Of a stretch of DNA of 64,000 nt, positions 34,160-43,019 are shown piece by piece. Made by a program: the position numbers and the translations under genes. The stretch is taken from contig CAPI01000019.1 in the NCBI GenBank assembly GCA_000333815.1, forward strand, positions 1 to 64,000. Reading direction: 5' to 3'. Each line of letters starts with the position of its first letter. The stretch's first letter is position 1. Below the pieces are notes generated by a model. The model did no database searches, was not told where the DNA came from, and saw only the letters and a program-made list of their open reading frames with translations. Source of the stretch: [Collinsella] massiliensis. GTDB lineage: Bacteria > Actinomycetota > Coriobacteriia > Coriobacteriales > Coriobacteriaceae.

Positions 34160-34489
34160 CTACGCGCGCCAGCGCGCCTTAAAGCCTTCTCCCCACGTCC
34201 TGAGCGCATCCATAACGGGCGCAAGGCTTCGGCCGAGCTCGGTGAGCGAGTATTCGACGCGCGGCGGCACCTCGGCGAACACCTCGCGATGCACGAGGCC
34301 GTCGGCCTCCATGGCGCGCAACTGCTGCGTGAGCACTTTTTGCGACACGTGCCCCACGCCGCGTTGGAGCTCGCCGAAGCGCTTCGTCCCGCCGAGCAGC
34401 TCGCGCACGATGAGCACCTTCCACTTGTCGCCGATGAGCATGAGCGTCGTCTCGACGGGGCATGCTGGAAGTGCAGACGATTCCTTCAT
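34160..34489 (-). CDS. HxlR family regulator
   Basis: 109 residues from the ATG at 34489 (an ATG at 34525 is possible but lacks a ribosome site). It carries the HxlR winged-helix signature: CPVETTLMLIGDKWKVLIVRELLGGTKRFGELQRGVGHVSQKVLTQQLRAMEADGLVHREVF, with a cysteine in the usual redox or electrophile-sensing position. It is divergent from the NAD(P)-binding protein gene, a very common pairing in which HxlR regulates the reductase-like gene. Confidence 0.92.
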   Translation of the reverse strand: MKESSALPACPVETTLMLIGDKWKVLIVRELLGGTKRFGELQRGVGHVSQKVLTQQLRAMEADGLVHREVFAEVPPRVEYSLTELGRSLAPVMDALRTWGEGFKARWRA

Positions 34490-34504
34490 AGAAACCTGCT
34501 TCGC

Positions 34505-34600
34505 ATTCACGCTGTTCACCGCCATTAGTTACTAATAGGTACTTACCGCACTTTATTGTGCCTACTTTCCAAATCATACTATTGAACAGAGTATAGCAGT
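34505..34600. promoter_or_regulatory. HxlR-reductase divergent control region
   Basis: An AT-rich spacer with imperfect symmetric half-sites TAGTTACTAATAGGTAC and GCAC-TTTATT-GTGC near 34525-34555, lying across both divergent starts. HxlR proteins bind such GTAC-type sites; the exact operator is not certain. Confidence 0.45.
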
Positions 34601-34635
34601 GTCATCAAACGTTGTGCGAATGAAAGGAGCACACC

Positions 34636-35280
34636 ATGTCCCAGAAGAACCCTAAGATCGCCGTCGTCGCCGCGAACGGACGCGTGGGCGCACTCGTCGT
34701 GAAGGAGGCTGCGGAGCGCGGCTTCGACGTCACCGCCATCGTGCGCGGCGATAACAAGACGGCGGCGCAGCACGCCCTCACGCGCGACGCCCTCGACCTC
34801 ACCGCAAGCGACCTCGCGGAGTTCGACGTCGTCGTGGACGCCGCGGGCGGCTGGACCCCCGAGACCATTCCCGCCATCACCAATGTGGCCATCCACCTGG
34901 CCGACTGCGTGGCCGGCACGCCCACGCGCCTCATCGTCGTAGGCGGCGCGGGCAGCCTCTTCGTGAACCCGGAGCACACCGCCACCGTGGACCAGGGCCC
35001 GGACTTCCCGGAGGACTGGAAGCCGCTCTCGGCCGCGCACGGCGCCGCCCTCGCCAACCTGCGCGGACGCGCAGACGTCGCGTGGACCTACGTCTCCCCC
35101 GCCGCCGACTTCCAGGCGGACGGCGCGCGCACCGGCGCGTACACGCTCGCCGGCGAGGAACTCGCGCTCAACGCGGCCGGTGAGTCCCGCGTGAGCTATG
35201 CCGACTACGCCATCGCGATCGTCGACCTCATCGAGAACGGCGAGCACGTGCGCGAGCGCGTCTCCGTGGTGAGCAAGTAG
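34636..35280 (+). CDS. NAD(P)H-binding protein, atypical SDR (NmrA-like)
   Basis: 214 residues. The Rossmann start IAVVAANGRVGALVVKEAAERGFDVTAIVR (a variant of GxxGxxG) and later LIVVGGAGSLFV and WTYVSPAADF segments mark the NAD(P)-dependent epimerase/SDR-like family. Such proteins next to HxlR genes respond to quinones or redox stress, though their catalytic role is often unknown. Strong ribosome site GAAAGGAGC. Regulation by the divergent HxlR gene is likely. Confidence 0.87.
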   Translation: MSQKNPKIAVVAANGRVGALVVKEAAERGFDVTAIVRGDNKTAAQHALTRDALDLTASDLAEFDVVVDAAGGWTPETIPAITNVAIHLADCVAGTPTRLIVVGGAGSLFVNPEHTATVDQGPDFPEDWKPLSAAHGAALANLRGRADVAWTYVSPAADFQADGARTGAYTLAGEELALNAAGESRVSYADYAIAIVDLIENGEHVRERVSVVSK

Positions 35281-35342
35281 CCTGATATGGGGGACAATTC
35301 CTCATGTCATGACCTGTGGAACAGGCGGGAGGAACGGAAGCG

Positions 35343-36155
35343 ATGAATCAAGATGAGCGCAGGCGCTACCTTATCGACGCGCTGCAAGAAGAACGTGCCG
35401 CCCAAGGCGCCGATCCCGTTTCCATCCCGCCCGATACCCCCAGCCAGCGATCGCTCCTGCGCGCCCTCATGAACGTGCGGCCTCCCCTAGCTGCCGCGCC
35501 CGAGATGCTGAGCACGCAGGACGCCTACCTAGCAGGGCGGCTGCGCGAGCGCGGCGGGGAGGTCGATGCGGCAACGCTTCCGACCGTCGACGCGCGCGAT
35601 CCCGTGCGCTCCCGCATCGCCCTTTGGCGCGGCGACATCACGCTGCTTGCCGCCGACGCCATCGTAAACGCGGCGAACGGCCAGCTGCTCGGGTGCTTCG
35701 TCCCCGGCCATCGCTGCATCGATAACGCGATACACACCTTTGCCGGCATGCAGCTGCGCCTTGCCTGCGCCGAACTCATGCGGGAACAGGGGCGCGAGGA
35801 GCCGCCTGGCGGCGTGAAGGTCACGCCGGCCTTCAACCTGCCGAGCACTCTGGTGTTCCACACCGTCGGCCCCATCGTGCGCGACGGCGCGCCCACCGCA
35901 TGCGACCGCGCGCTCCTCGCATCCTGCTATCGCTCCTGCCTTGAGGAGGCGACGACGCGCCGCCTCGGCACGCTTGCGTTCTGCTGCATCTCGACCGGCC
36001 TCTTCGGCTTTCCCCAACGCGAGGCGGCGCGTATCGCCATCGAGGCCGTAACCGACCATCTCAACCGCCGCGATTCCACCCTGAAGGTGATCTTCGATGT
36101 TTTCCTCGACACTGATGAGCGCATCTACCAGGAACTCCTCTGCGGAGCTCGATAA
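35343..36155 (+). CDS. Macrodomain protein (ADP-ribosyl hydrolase, zinc type)
   Basis: 270 residues. An N-terminal helical part (about 1-85) precedes the macrodomain: IALWRGDITLLAADAIVNAANGQLLGCFVPGHRCIDNAIHTFAGMQLRLACAELM, with the GDITL, NAAN and CFVPGHRCID(N)AIH motifs. The Cys and His residues in the last motif are those of the zinc-dependent macrodomains linked to SirTM sirtuins. It would remove ADP-ribose from proteins. The ATG follows GGGAGGAACGGAAGCG. It overlaps the sirtuin gene by 59 bp. Confidence 0.9.
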   Translation: MNQDERRRYLIDALQEERAAQGADPVSIPPDTPSQRSLLRALMNVRPPLAAAPEMLSTQDAYLAGRLRERGGEVDAATLPTVDARDPVRSRIALWRGDITLLAADAIVNAANGQLLGCFVPGHRCIDNAIHTFAGMQLRLACAELMREQGREEPPGGVKVTPAFNLPSTLVFHTVGPIVRDGAPTACDRALLASCYRSCLEEATTRRLGTLAFCCISTGLFGFPQREAARIAIEAVTDHLNRRDSTLKVIFDVFLDTDERIYQELLCGAR

Positions 36156-37020
36156 ACTCGCCGTCGCGATCGAAGAGGCGGATGCCATCGTCCTCGGCGC
36201 GGGATCCGGCCTCTCGACAGCCGCGGGCTTCACCTATGGCGGCGAGCGGTTTCGGCGTTACTTCGCCGATTTCGAGCGGGCGCACGGGTTCCACGATATG
36301 TATTCTGGCGGGTTCTTCCCCTTCGCCACCGAGGAGGAGCGCTGGGCATATTGGAGCCGGTTCATCTGGGTGAATCGCTATACCGACCCGCCCTCGCCCG
36401 TGTACGACGAGCTCCTCGCACTGCTGCGCGGGCGCGATTATTTCGTGCTCACCACGAACGTCGACCATTGCTTTCAGAAGGCAGGCATCGACCGAAGCAG
36501 GCTCTTCTACACGCAAGGCGACTACGGCCTTTGGCAGTGCAGCGAGCCGTGTCATAGGGAGGTATACGATAACGAAGCCACGGTGCGGGCGATGGTCGAG
36601 GCCCAAGGGTTCACGGTCAGCGCAAACGGCGCGCTCATGCCGCCCGCCGACGGTGAGCCTGCCATGCGCGTTCCCGCCGAGCTCGTGCCGCGCTGTCCCG
36701 TATGCGGCAAGCCCCTGGCGATGAACCTCCGGGCAGACGATACCTTCGTCGAAGACGAGGGATGGCACCGGGCGGCCGCGCGCTACCGGGACTTCCTGCG
36801 CCGGCACGAAAGGACGCGCGTGCTCTTCTGGGAAATCGGCGTCGGCGGCAACACGCCCGGCATCATCAAACTCCCGTTTTGGCGTATGACCGCCGCGAAC
36901 CCCCGCGCGACGTACGCCTGCCTGAACCTCGGCGAAGCGCTCGCCCCGAGCGGCATCGCCGAGCAGAGCATCCTCATCGATGCGAGCGCCGCGGATGCCC
37001 TCCACTGGCTCGCCCGGTAG
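36097..37020 (+). CDS. SirTM-type sirtuin (protein ADP-ribosyltransferase-like)
   Basis: 307 residues. Sirtuin motifs: LGAGSGLSTAAGF (NAD loop), LTTNVDHCFQKAG, and the zinc site CSEPCH with CPVCG. FWEIGVGGNTPGIIKLPFW replaces the usual GTSL segment, which is the SirTM pattern, so ADP-ribosylation rather than deacetylation is likely. In Staphylococcus and Streptococcus, SirTM modifies a lipoylated GcvH-like carrier encoded next door and the macrodomain reverses it. Here the pair is present but no GcvH-L or LplA2 lies beside it, so the target must be elsewhere. The start is uncertain because the gene overlaps the macrodomain gene. Confidence 0.9.
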   Translation: MFSSTLMSASTRNSSAELDKLAVAIEEADAIVLGAGSGLSTAAGFTYGGERFRRYFADFERAHGFHDMYSGGFFPFATEEERWAYWSRFIWVNRYTDPPSPVYDELLALLRGRDYFVLTTNVDHCFQKAGIDRSRLFYTQGDYGLWQCSEPCHREVYDNEATVRAMVEAQGFTVSANGALMPPADGEPAMRVPAELVPRCPVCGKPLAMNLRADDTFVEDEGWHRAAARYRDFLRRHERTRVLFWEIGVGGNTPGIIKLPFWRMTAANPRATYACLNLGEALAPSGIAEQSILIDASAADALHWLAR

Positions 37021-37024
37021 GCAA

Positions 37025-37160
37025 GAATTGCGTTTCGCAAAGGTTTATGCAACACCCTCGAAGTAGACCGGCCCATATGCGCAACAAAGCACCAGCTCAG
37101 AGCAGCGTGCGATTCTGGGCAACATCGGAGGTGCGCCTAAACCTTTGCGAAACTCGAATC
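37025..37160. repeat. Inverted-repeat element, MITE-like
   Basis: TTTCGCAAAGGTTTA (37033-37047) and TAAACCTTTGCGAAA (37138-37152) are perfect 15-bp inverted repeats 90 bp apart; adding neighbours, about 22 of 26 terminal bases match. There is no coding potential between. The size and structure fit a miniature inverted-repeat element, but no second copy is in this window to prove mobility. Confidence 0.6.
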
Positions 37161-37236
37161 TTGAAAACTGACGCGCGTACCGGGCATCCAGAACCCTCCA
37201 AGATTCCCAAAGCGCGCCCGTCCCTGTTAGGCCCTG

Positions 37237-38289
37237 TTACCAGATGCCGAGCAGGTGCTGCATGCCGAGGCTCACGGACGCGATGGCGACCCAGCAGGCG
37301 AGCCCCATGAGAATCGGTTTTCCGCCCGTGCGCACGAGCTTCACGATGTTCGTGTTGAAGCCGATGGCGGCCATGGCCATGATGATGAAGAACTTGCTGA
37401 GCTCCTTGATGGGCGCAGTCACGGCGGCCGGCAGCGCGAAGACCGTGGTCACCACGCTCGCGAGCACGAAGAAGATGATGAAGAACGGGAAGATGCGCTT
37501 GAGGTCGAAGCTGCCCGCGACCTCGCCCGTGCCCTCACCCTCCGCGGCGGCCTTCTTGGCGAGGTGAATCTGCCAGAACGCGAGCGCGAGCGTGATGGGG
37601 ATGATGGCGAGCGTGCGCGTGAGCTTGACGATGGTCGCCTCATCGAGCGTGTTCGCGCCGGGATGCATGCCATCCCATGCCGCCGCGGCCGCTGTGACCG
37701 ACGAGGTGTCGTTCACCGCGGTGCCCGCGAAGAGGCCGAAGCCCTCGTTGGACAGGCCAAGGATGGCGCCGAGCGTGGGGAACACGAGGGCAGCGATGAC
37801 GTTGAAGAGGAAGATGACGCTGATGGACTGGGCGATCTCCTCGTCGTCCGCGTCGATGACGGGCGCGGTCGCCGCGATGGCCGAGCCGCCGCAGATGGAC
37901 GAGCCCACGCCCACGAGCGTGGAGATCTTGCCGGGGATCTTGAGCGCGCGGTGCAGCACGTACGCAACGATGAGCGAGGTGGCGATCGTCGCGACGATGA
38001 TGGGCAGCGAGGTCATGCCCACCTGCGCGATCTGGGCCAGGTTGAGGCCGAAGCCCAGCAGGATCACCGCCCACTGGAGCACCTTCTTGGAGGTGAACTT
38101 GACGCCCGCGGCGAGCGGCTCACCGGCGCGACCGGGCACCAGGAGCGCCAGCACCATGCCGATGATGATGGCGAAGACCGGGCCGCCGATCACCTCGAAC
38201 TGCTTGCCGAGCAGCCATGCCGGCACCGCGATGATGAACGCGAACAGCACGCCCTTCCAAAGGTTCCTGAAGTCCTTGATAAGCTCCAT
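37237..38289 (-). CDS. YeiH/UPF0324 family transporter (putative sulfate exporter)
   Basis: 350 residues from the ATG at 38289, after AAAGGAACGGCTGC. About ten hydrophobic helices, with conserved segments [35 protein letters not shown] and [16 protein letters not shown]. The family is usually annotated as a putative sulfate exporter; the true substrate is uncertain (taurine or sulfite metabolism is a common context). It is divergent from a LysR gene, a typical pairing for regulation. The upstream spacer holds a T-N11-A LysR-type box. Confidence 0.9.
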   Translation of the reverse strand: MELIKDFRNLWKGVLFAFIIAVPAWLLGKQFEVIGGPVFAIIIGMVLALLVPGRAGEPLAAGVKFTSKKVLQWAVILLGFGLNLAQIAQVGMTSLPIIVATIATSLIVAYVLHRALKIPGKISTLVGVGSSICGGSAIAATAPVIDADDEEIAQSISVIFLFNVIAALVFPTLGAILGLSNEGFGLFAGTAVNDTSSVTAAAAAWDGMHPGANTLDEATIVKLTRTLAIIPITLALAFWQIHLAKKAAAEGEGTGEVAGSFDLKRIFPFFIIFFVLASVVTTVFALPAAVTAPIKELSKFFIIMAMAAIGFNTNIVKLVRTGGKPILMGLACWVAIASVSLGMQHLLGIW

Positions 38290-38365
38290 GCAGCCGTTCC
38301 TTTCCGATAGGTTCCGTTGCTTTGAAGCTACCACCATCGCTTATAATGATTTCTATTGAATTGCT

Positions 38366-38381
38366 TATATATTCATAAGAA
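38366..38381. promoter_or_regulatory. LysR-type box between yeiH-like and lysR genes
   Basis: CTTAT-ATATTC-ATAAG is a dyad of the LysR T-N11-A type in an AT-rich 160-bp divergent spacer. Confidence 0.55.
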
Positions 38382-38451
38382 TTATTTACGGGATGTGCGC
38401 TTGCGCGCCTGCATCGCCACCGCCTCCGCCCGCCCCGCCGAAAGGAGCCCC

Positions 38452-39369
38452 ATGCTCGACTACCGCGTGCACACGTTCCTCGCCGTCTACCGCAGCCGCA
38501 GCTTCACGCAGGCGGCGCGCGAGCTCCACATCACGCAGCCCGCGGTGTCGCAGCACATCCGGCACCTCGAGCGGCACTACGGCGCGCGCCTCTTCGAGAA
38601 GACGACGCGCGGCGCAGAGCCCACCGAGGCGGGGCGGACGCTCTACCGCGCCCTCTCCGTGATGGAGAACGACGAGCAGCGCCTGTGCGCGGAGCTTCGC
38701 GCCGGCGCGCAGGGGGCGGACGCCACGCCCCTGCACCTGGGGTGCACGCGCACCGTGGCGGACTACGCGGTGCCGCGCATCCTCGCGCAGCGCGCGGCCG
38801 CTCTCCCGGTGAAGCCCATCTGCATGCGCGTGGGCAACACCGCCGAACTCCTCGCCCTCATGGATACGGGCGAGGTCGATTGCGCACTCGTCGAGGGGTC
38901 GTTCGACCGGACGGCCTTCGACTTCGCCGTCTTCTCGCGGGAGCCGTTCATCGCCGTCGCGAGCCCCGAGCAGGCGGAGCGCCTCCGCGCGGGCGGGGCA
39001 CAGGGCATCGAGGGGCTCTTGGGCGCGCGGCTCATCCTGCGCGAGGCGGGCTCGGGCACCCGCGACATCCTCGAGCGGAACCTCGCGGCGCACGACCTCG
39101 GGACGGGGGATTTCGCCGGCGTCATCGAGCTCGCGAGCATCCCCGCGATCCTCGCCTGCGTCGAGGCGGGCGCAGGGATCTCGTTCCTCTACCGCATCGC
39201 CGCCGAGCGCGAGCTCGCCGCAGGCGCCCTCGTCGACGTCACGCCCCGGGACTTCACCATCGAGCACGACTTCTCGCTCGTCTGGCAGCGCGGCAGCATC
39301 TACGCGGACAGCTACCGCGCGCTCCTGCGCGCCTGGCGCAAGGTTGCCGGGGCGGGCGCCGCCCGGTAG
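38452..39369 (+). CDS. LysR family regulator
   Basis: 305 residues from the ATG at 38452, preceded by GAAAGGAGCCCC. The N-terminal winged helix (LAVYRSRSFTQAARELHITQPAVSQHIRHLERHYGARLFEKT) is followed by the two-part effector-binding domain. The protein is close to CmpR/YeiE-type regulators that control YeiH-like transporters; the divergent position supports that. Downstream lies an array of CCGACRTCGG palindromes at 39438-39545. Confidence 0.92.
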   Translation: MLDYRVHTFLAVYRSRSFTQAARELHITQPAVSQHIRHLERHYGARLFEKTTRGAEPTEAGRTLYRALSVMENDEQRLCAELRAGAQGADATPLHLGCTRTVADYAVPRILAQRAAALPVKPICMRVGNTAELLALMDTGEVDCALVEGSFDRTAFDFAVFSREPFIAVASPEQAERLRAGGAQGIEGLLGARLILREAGSGTRDILERNLAAHDLGTGDFAGVIELASIPAILACVEAGAGISFLYRIAAERELAAGALVDVTPRDFTIEHDFSLVWQRGSIYADSYRALLRAWRKVAGAGAAR

Positions 39370-39429
39370 CACGCCCTATGCGTCCGCGAGCGCATCGGCG
39401 ACGCGCCCTGCGGCATAGAGGGGGTCTTT

Positions 39430-39555
39430 GGCGGATGCCGACGTCGGTTTCAACCAATTTTGGCGGATGCCGACGTCGGTTTCAGCCAATTTTTGGCGGA
39501 TGCCGACATCGGTTTCAGCCAAAATATGGCGGATACCGACATCGGCATCCGCCAT
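39430..39555. repeat. Tandem array of four CCGACRTCGG palindromes
   Basis: A unit of about 33 bp (GGCGGATGCCGACGTCGGTT followed by TCARCCAA and T-rich bases) repeats 3.5 times. The 10-bp palindromes lie at 39438, 39470, 39503 and 39536 (intervals 32, 33, 33). The last unit turns into an inverted copy, giving a hairpin GGCGGATACCGA/TCGGCATCCGCC at the right end. It lies between the convergent lysR and dus genes. Confidence 0.85.
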
Positions 39556-39598
39556 CATGGGTCGAGCAAAGGCATCAGAGCGGATCCGCGCTGCTCCC

Positions 39599-40553
39599 CT
39601 ACCCCTCGAACCGCGGACTGCTCGCCAACGGCTGCGCACTCAGCACGCGCGCGGCGGCCGCCTCGTACTCGGCGGTGGTGCGCGCCTTCCGCACGGCGCG
39701 ATGCACCGCGGTTGAATCGGCGAAAGCGAACTTGGCGTAGGACCACCATTCCTTCATGCGGAACACCGCGTTGCCGCCTATCTCCGCCTTGTAGGCGCCG
39801 TACAGCTCGTCGTGGAATCGCGCGAGCTCGCTGGCCGCGAGCGCCCCACCGCCGCGCAGCTCGCGTGCGAGCGCGGGGTTGGTCAGGATGCCACGGCCGA
39901 GCATCACATGGCGCGTCTGGGGGGTATGCCGCGCAGAGGGCATCCAGGTCGGCGCGGCAACATATGTCGCCGTTGTACGCCACGGGGAACGGGGCGCGCG
40001 CCAGGGTCTCACCGTACGCCTCCCAGCGCGGTTTGCCCTGGTAGCGGTCTTTCTGCACGCGCGGATGGACGATGAGCTCCTTGAGCGGAAGGCGGCAGTA
40101 GATGCCGAGGATGCGCCCGTATTCAGCGTCGTCCGCGATGCCGATCCGCGTCTTGACCGACACGGGCAGCGGCGAGCGGGCGCACACATCCTGCAGGAAC
40201 GCCTCGAGCGCGTCCGGATCCCGCAGGAATCCTGACCCCCGCCCCTTGGCGACGACCGTCCCCGACGGGCAGCCCAGGTTGAGGTTCACCTCCGCATAGC
40301 CCATATCGGCGAGCAGCCGCGCGGCCCAGACGAAGCGGTCCGCATCGTTCGTGAGCAGCTGGGGGACGACATCGAGTCCCCGGTTGGCGGCCGGATCGAG
40401 CTCCTTGCGCGCGCGGCCGCCGAACGCCGACCCCACCTGCGGCGGGGTGAGAAACGGCGTGTAGTAGCGGTCGAGTGCGCCGAAGCAGGCGGCGTGCACC
40501 TGCCGAAAGGCGTGACCCGTTATCCCCTCCATGGGCGCCAGCGAGAAAAGCAT
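39599..40553 (-). pseudogene. dus: tRNA-dihydrouridine synthase with +1 frameshift
   Basis: The first 215 residues are a Dus flavoprotein: MLFSLAPMEGITGHAFR, NLNLGCPSGTVVAKGRGSGFL with the catalytic Cys, KTRIG, and HPRVQKDRYQG. At about 39918-39923 a run of six C (minus strand) shifts the frame; one base fewer would give YPQTRHVMLGRGILTNPAL, the expected continuation, which runs on to 39599 with FHDELYGAYKAEIGG and MKEWW. The original frame instead continues as meaningless Arg-rich sequence to 39555. It may be a recent slippage mutation, a phase-variable tract or a sequencing error. Confidence 0.88.
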
Positions 40554-40679
40554 CGGCCATCCCCTCGTTCACGGCATCGTGTGACAGCGGCTGCAAGCCG
40601 CACGAGCTACGGCTATTCCCATATCGCCGCAGACCCGTAGATACTATCACCTCGCCCGGCTGACGAGAGGTTGGTTGGG

Positions 40680-40782
40680 GGTTGGTTGGGGACGTGTTCC
40701 TTTCAACCCCTTTTTGGTCGGGGACGCGTTCGTTTCAGCCGCCTCAAAAAGGGGTTGAAAGGAACACGTCCCCAACCAACCC
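40680..40782. repeat. REP/BIME-like element, complete copy A
   Basis: Outer arms GGTTGGTTGGGGACGTGTTC ... and the reverse complement, 33 bp or more, with a middle module GGTCGGGGACGCGTTCGTTT ... in direct orientation to the left arm. A duplicated TTGGTTGGGG precedes the left arm. It lies just after the PHP gene stop. Confidence 0.9.
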
Positions 40783-40787
40783 ATTTG

Positions 40788-43019
40788 CTACGCCTCGTCT
40801 GAACGAGACTGCTTCAAGCTCCCCCAACCCAGCGTTACCGCCGCAGCGCCCAAGAGACCCGTGCCAACGACCGCGGCAAGCCCAGTGTCACCCGTCTGTG
40901 GCAGCGGCGAGCCATCATTCCCGGAGTCGGCGCCCGCGTTATCGGAGTCCGATCCAGCGCCCGTTCCAGAGCCGTCGGATCCGCCGGTCCCTCCGGTGCT
41001 GCCGGTACCATCCGTGCTACCAGAGCCGCCGGCGCCGCCATCGCCCGTCGAGACCGGGACGAGGCCCGTGATCGCCTCGTCAATCGCCTGCTTGGCCGCA
41101 GCGAGCTCCTCCCGCGTCGCCCCCTCGCGTGCGAGCACGCCACGACCGTGCTCGAGCGCCCGGGCAAGCGCCGCGAAGCTCGCCGAGGTATAGCTATCGG
41201 CTGCGTACCCCTCGCCCTTCTCGATCGCAGCGGAGAGCTCGTTGCGCAGCTGCGGCAGCAGAGTATCCTCGACCGCCGTCACGTACACGGGGTTCGCGTA
41301 GAAGCACAGGTTCGCGTAGTTGTAGTCATTGATGTAGTCGAAGCGCTCGACGCCCTCCTTGCCCGTGCTGGGGTCGACGTCTTGCAACGGGTCGCCGTTC
41401 TCGTCGACGGCGGCGACGCTCGTGCCGCGCACCCGGAAGTACCGCGTCGTGCCCGGCTCGGCCTCAACCTCGTACGTCAGGGTATAGCAGCCGTCTGCAT
41501 CCGGCTCGCCGAAGTCGGCCGCGTGGAAGGTCTTCACGATCTTGGCGTCGGCGTTGGCGGTCGAAGCGTACGCGCCTTCGTCGACCTTGCCCGTCACGGT
41601 GCCCATGATGAGGTCGATATGGTCGACCTCAGGGGCGTTATGCGCGCCCAGGCCGGTGTCCGTCCCGCCGATGGTCTGGTAGTTGTTCATCGCCGGCACG
41701 TGGAAGCGGATGGTGATCGTGACGGGGCTTCCCTCGACGGCCTCCAGGGTCTGCCCCATGGTGGCGCTGCTCCCCTCACTCGATGCCATGAAATCAAGGG
41801 CGTCGATGAGGTTGCCATACGTGGAAAACGAGTTGCCCGATCGCAGGGCGCGCACGAGGTCGTCGACCGGACTCCCCGTGTCGACCACATACGTGTGCTG
41901 GCAGGAGAACTCGCTGGGCCAGTATCCGCTCGCGTAGCTCGTGCCCGAGGTCTTGAAGTGGAAGTCGGCGTTGGTGAAGTTCCAGAACCGGCGCCCCTCG
42001 CACAGCAGGGCGTCCCAGACGCCGCCAGTCTTGGCGATCATGGCGTCGCAGCCGTTGAACGTCTCCGGCAGCTCGCCGCGGCCGCCGCTCCAGGACATCT
42101 GGTTTCCGGGCATGCCCTCCATGCCGAAGACCAGATCCGGCGCGATGTCGTTCAGGCGGCGCAGTTTCTCGATCGTGACGGCGCCAGCGCCCGACGTGCC
42201 ATGGCGGGAGGGGTGGTTGATGAGGACGAATCCATCGGGAAAGTTCTCGAGCATCCATCGCACGCCCTCGTACGAATGCTCAACATCGCTATCGCCCAGG
42301 CGCTCGCCCCATGTCGCAAGCTCGGTTGCCCCGTTGTTCTCGTACATAGCGGTAGGGTCATCGCCGTCGTTCGCGTTGTCCCCGCTTGCGTGCGCGAACT
42401 TCCACTCGAACTCATGGATCTTCTCGACGGGAAGCTCATCGCTGCCCGCGGTGTGGAACAGCACGGCACCGTGGTCCATATCCGGCATGTCCCATTCGCA
42501 TGCGAAGGCGATGGTCTTGTCGGCATAGCTTCCACTCGCCTGCAGGTCGCGCACGAAGTCGTACTGCTTCTGCACGGCCTGGTAGAACGGGGTATCCCAC
42601 TGATCGTTCCCCGAGCTCTCGACGCCGTCGAGCGAGCGGCGCAGGTGCTCGGCGAAGATGAGGTAGTCGAATTCCGTCTCATCGGTCAGCGCGTCGATAT
42701 GGGCATCCTCGTAACCCGCATCGATGCGCTCGAGCGCCGCCGTATCGCGAAACGCTGCTGCCAGGTTGTTCGCAACCGCCATATAGGGGTTCGTGGCGTC
42801 TTTCGAAAGGATCGTATGGGTATGGTACTCGCCCCTGAGCCAGCGCCCCGCCTCAGCGGAAGATTCGGCAGAAGCCTCCGCACCGACCTCCTCGAACTCG
42901 GCAGCCTCCTCGGCAGCAGCTTGAGCGGGCGCGGAGATGGATGCGGCCGCACCGAGCGCGAGCGCCGCCTTGCAGACGGAGCGCCGGGAAACATTACGGT
43001 CATGCGATGAGGTGGGCAT
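40788..43019 (-). CDS. LPXTG-anchored PHP-domain protein with Tat-like signal
   Basis: 743 residues. The N-terminus NVSRRSVCKAALALGAAASISAPAQA carries a twin-arginine-type signal. The PHP region starts at GEYHTHTILS (HTH motif) and continues with YLIFAEHLR, ACEWDMPDMDHGAV, LINHPSRHGT and NADFHF, matching metal-binding positions of PHP phosphoesterases. A beta-rich region follows, then a FIVAR-like helical segment (YTSASFAALARAL, ATREELAAAKQAIDEA), a Gly/Ser/Asp linker and LPQTGD with helix and short tail. So a probable metal-dependent phosphoesterase is displayed on the cell wall, folded before export if the Tat call is right. Its substrate is unknown. Confidence 0.85.
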   Translation of the reverse strand: MPTSSHDRNVSRRSVCKAALALGAAASISAPAQAAAEEAAEFEEVGAEASAESSAEAGRWLRGEYHTHTILSKDATNPYMAVANNLAAAFRDTAALERIDAGYEDAHIDALTDETEFDYLIFAEHLRRSLDGVESSGNDQWDTPFYQAVQKQYDFVRDLQASGSYADKTIAFACEWDMPDMDHGAVLFHTAGSDELPVEKIHEFEWKFAHASGDNANDGDDPTAMYENNGATELATWGERLGDSDVEHSYEGVRWMLENFPDGFVLINHPSRHGTSGAGAVTIEKLRRLNDIAPDLVFGMEGMPGNQMSWSGGRGELPETFNGCDAMIAKTGGVWDALLCEGRRFWNFTNADFHFKTSGTSYASGYWPSEFSCQHTYVVDTGSPVDDLVRALRSGNSFSTYGNLIDALDFMASSEGSSATMGQTLEAVEGSPVTITIRFHVPAMNNYQTIGGTDTGLGAHNAPEVDHIDLIMGTVTGKVDEGAYASTANADAKIVKTFHAADFGEPDADGCYTLTYEVEAEPGTTRYFRVRGTSVAAVDENGDPLQDVDPSTGKEGVERFDYINDYNYANLCFYANPVYVTAVEDTLLPQLRNELSAAIEKGEGYAADSYTSASFAALARALEHGRGVLAREGATREELAAAKQAIDEAITGLVPVSTGDGGAGGSGSTDGTGSTGGTGGSDGSGTGAGSDSDNAGADSGNDGSPLPQTGDTGLAAVVGTGLLGAAAVTLGWGSLKQSRSDEA

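Noticed and set aside
35285-35310. GGGGGACAATTCCTC, resembling the REP arm
   Set aside because: Only about a dozen bases match the REP-like module and there is no inverted partner.
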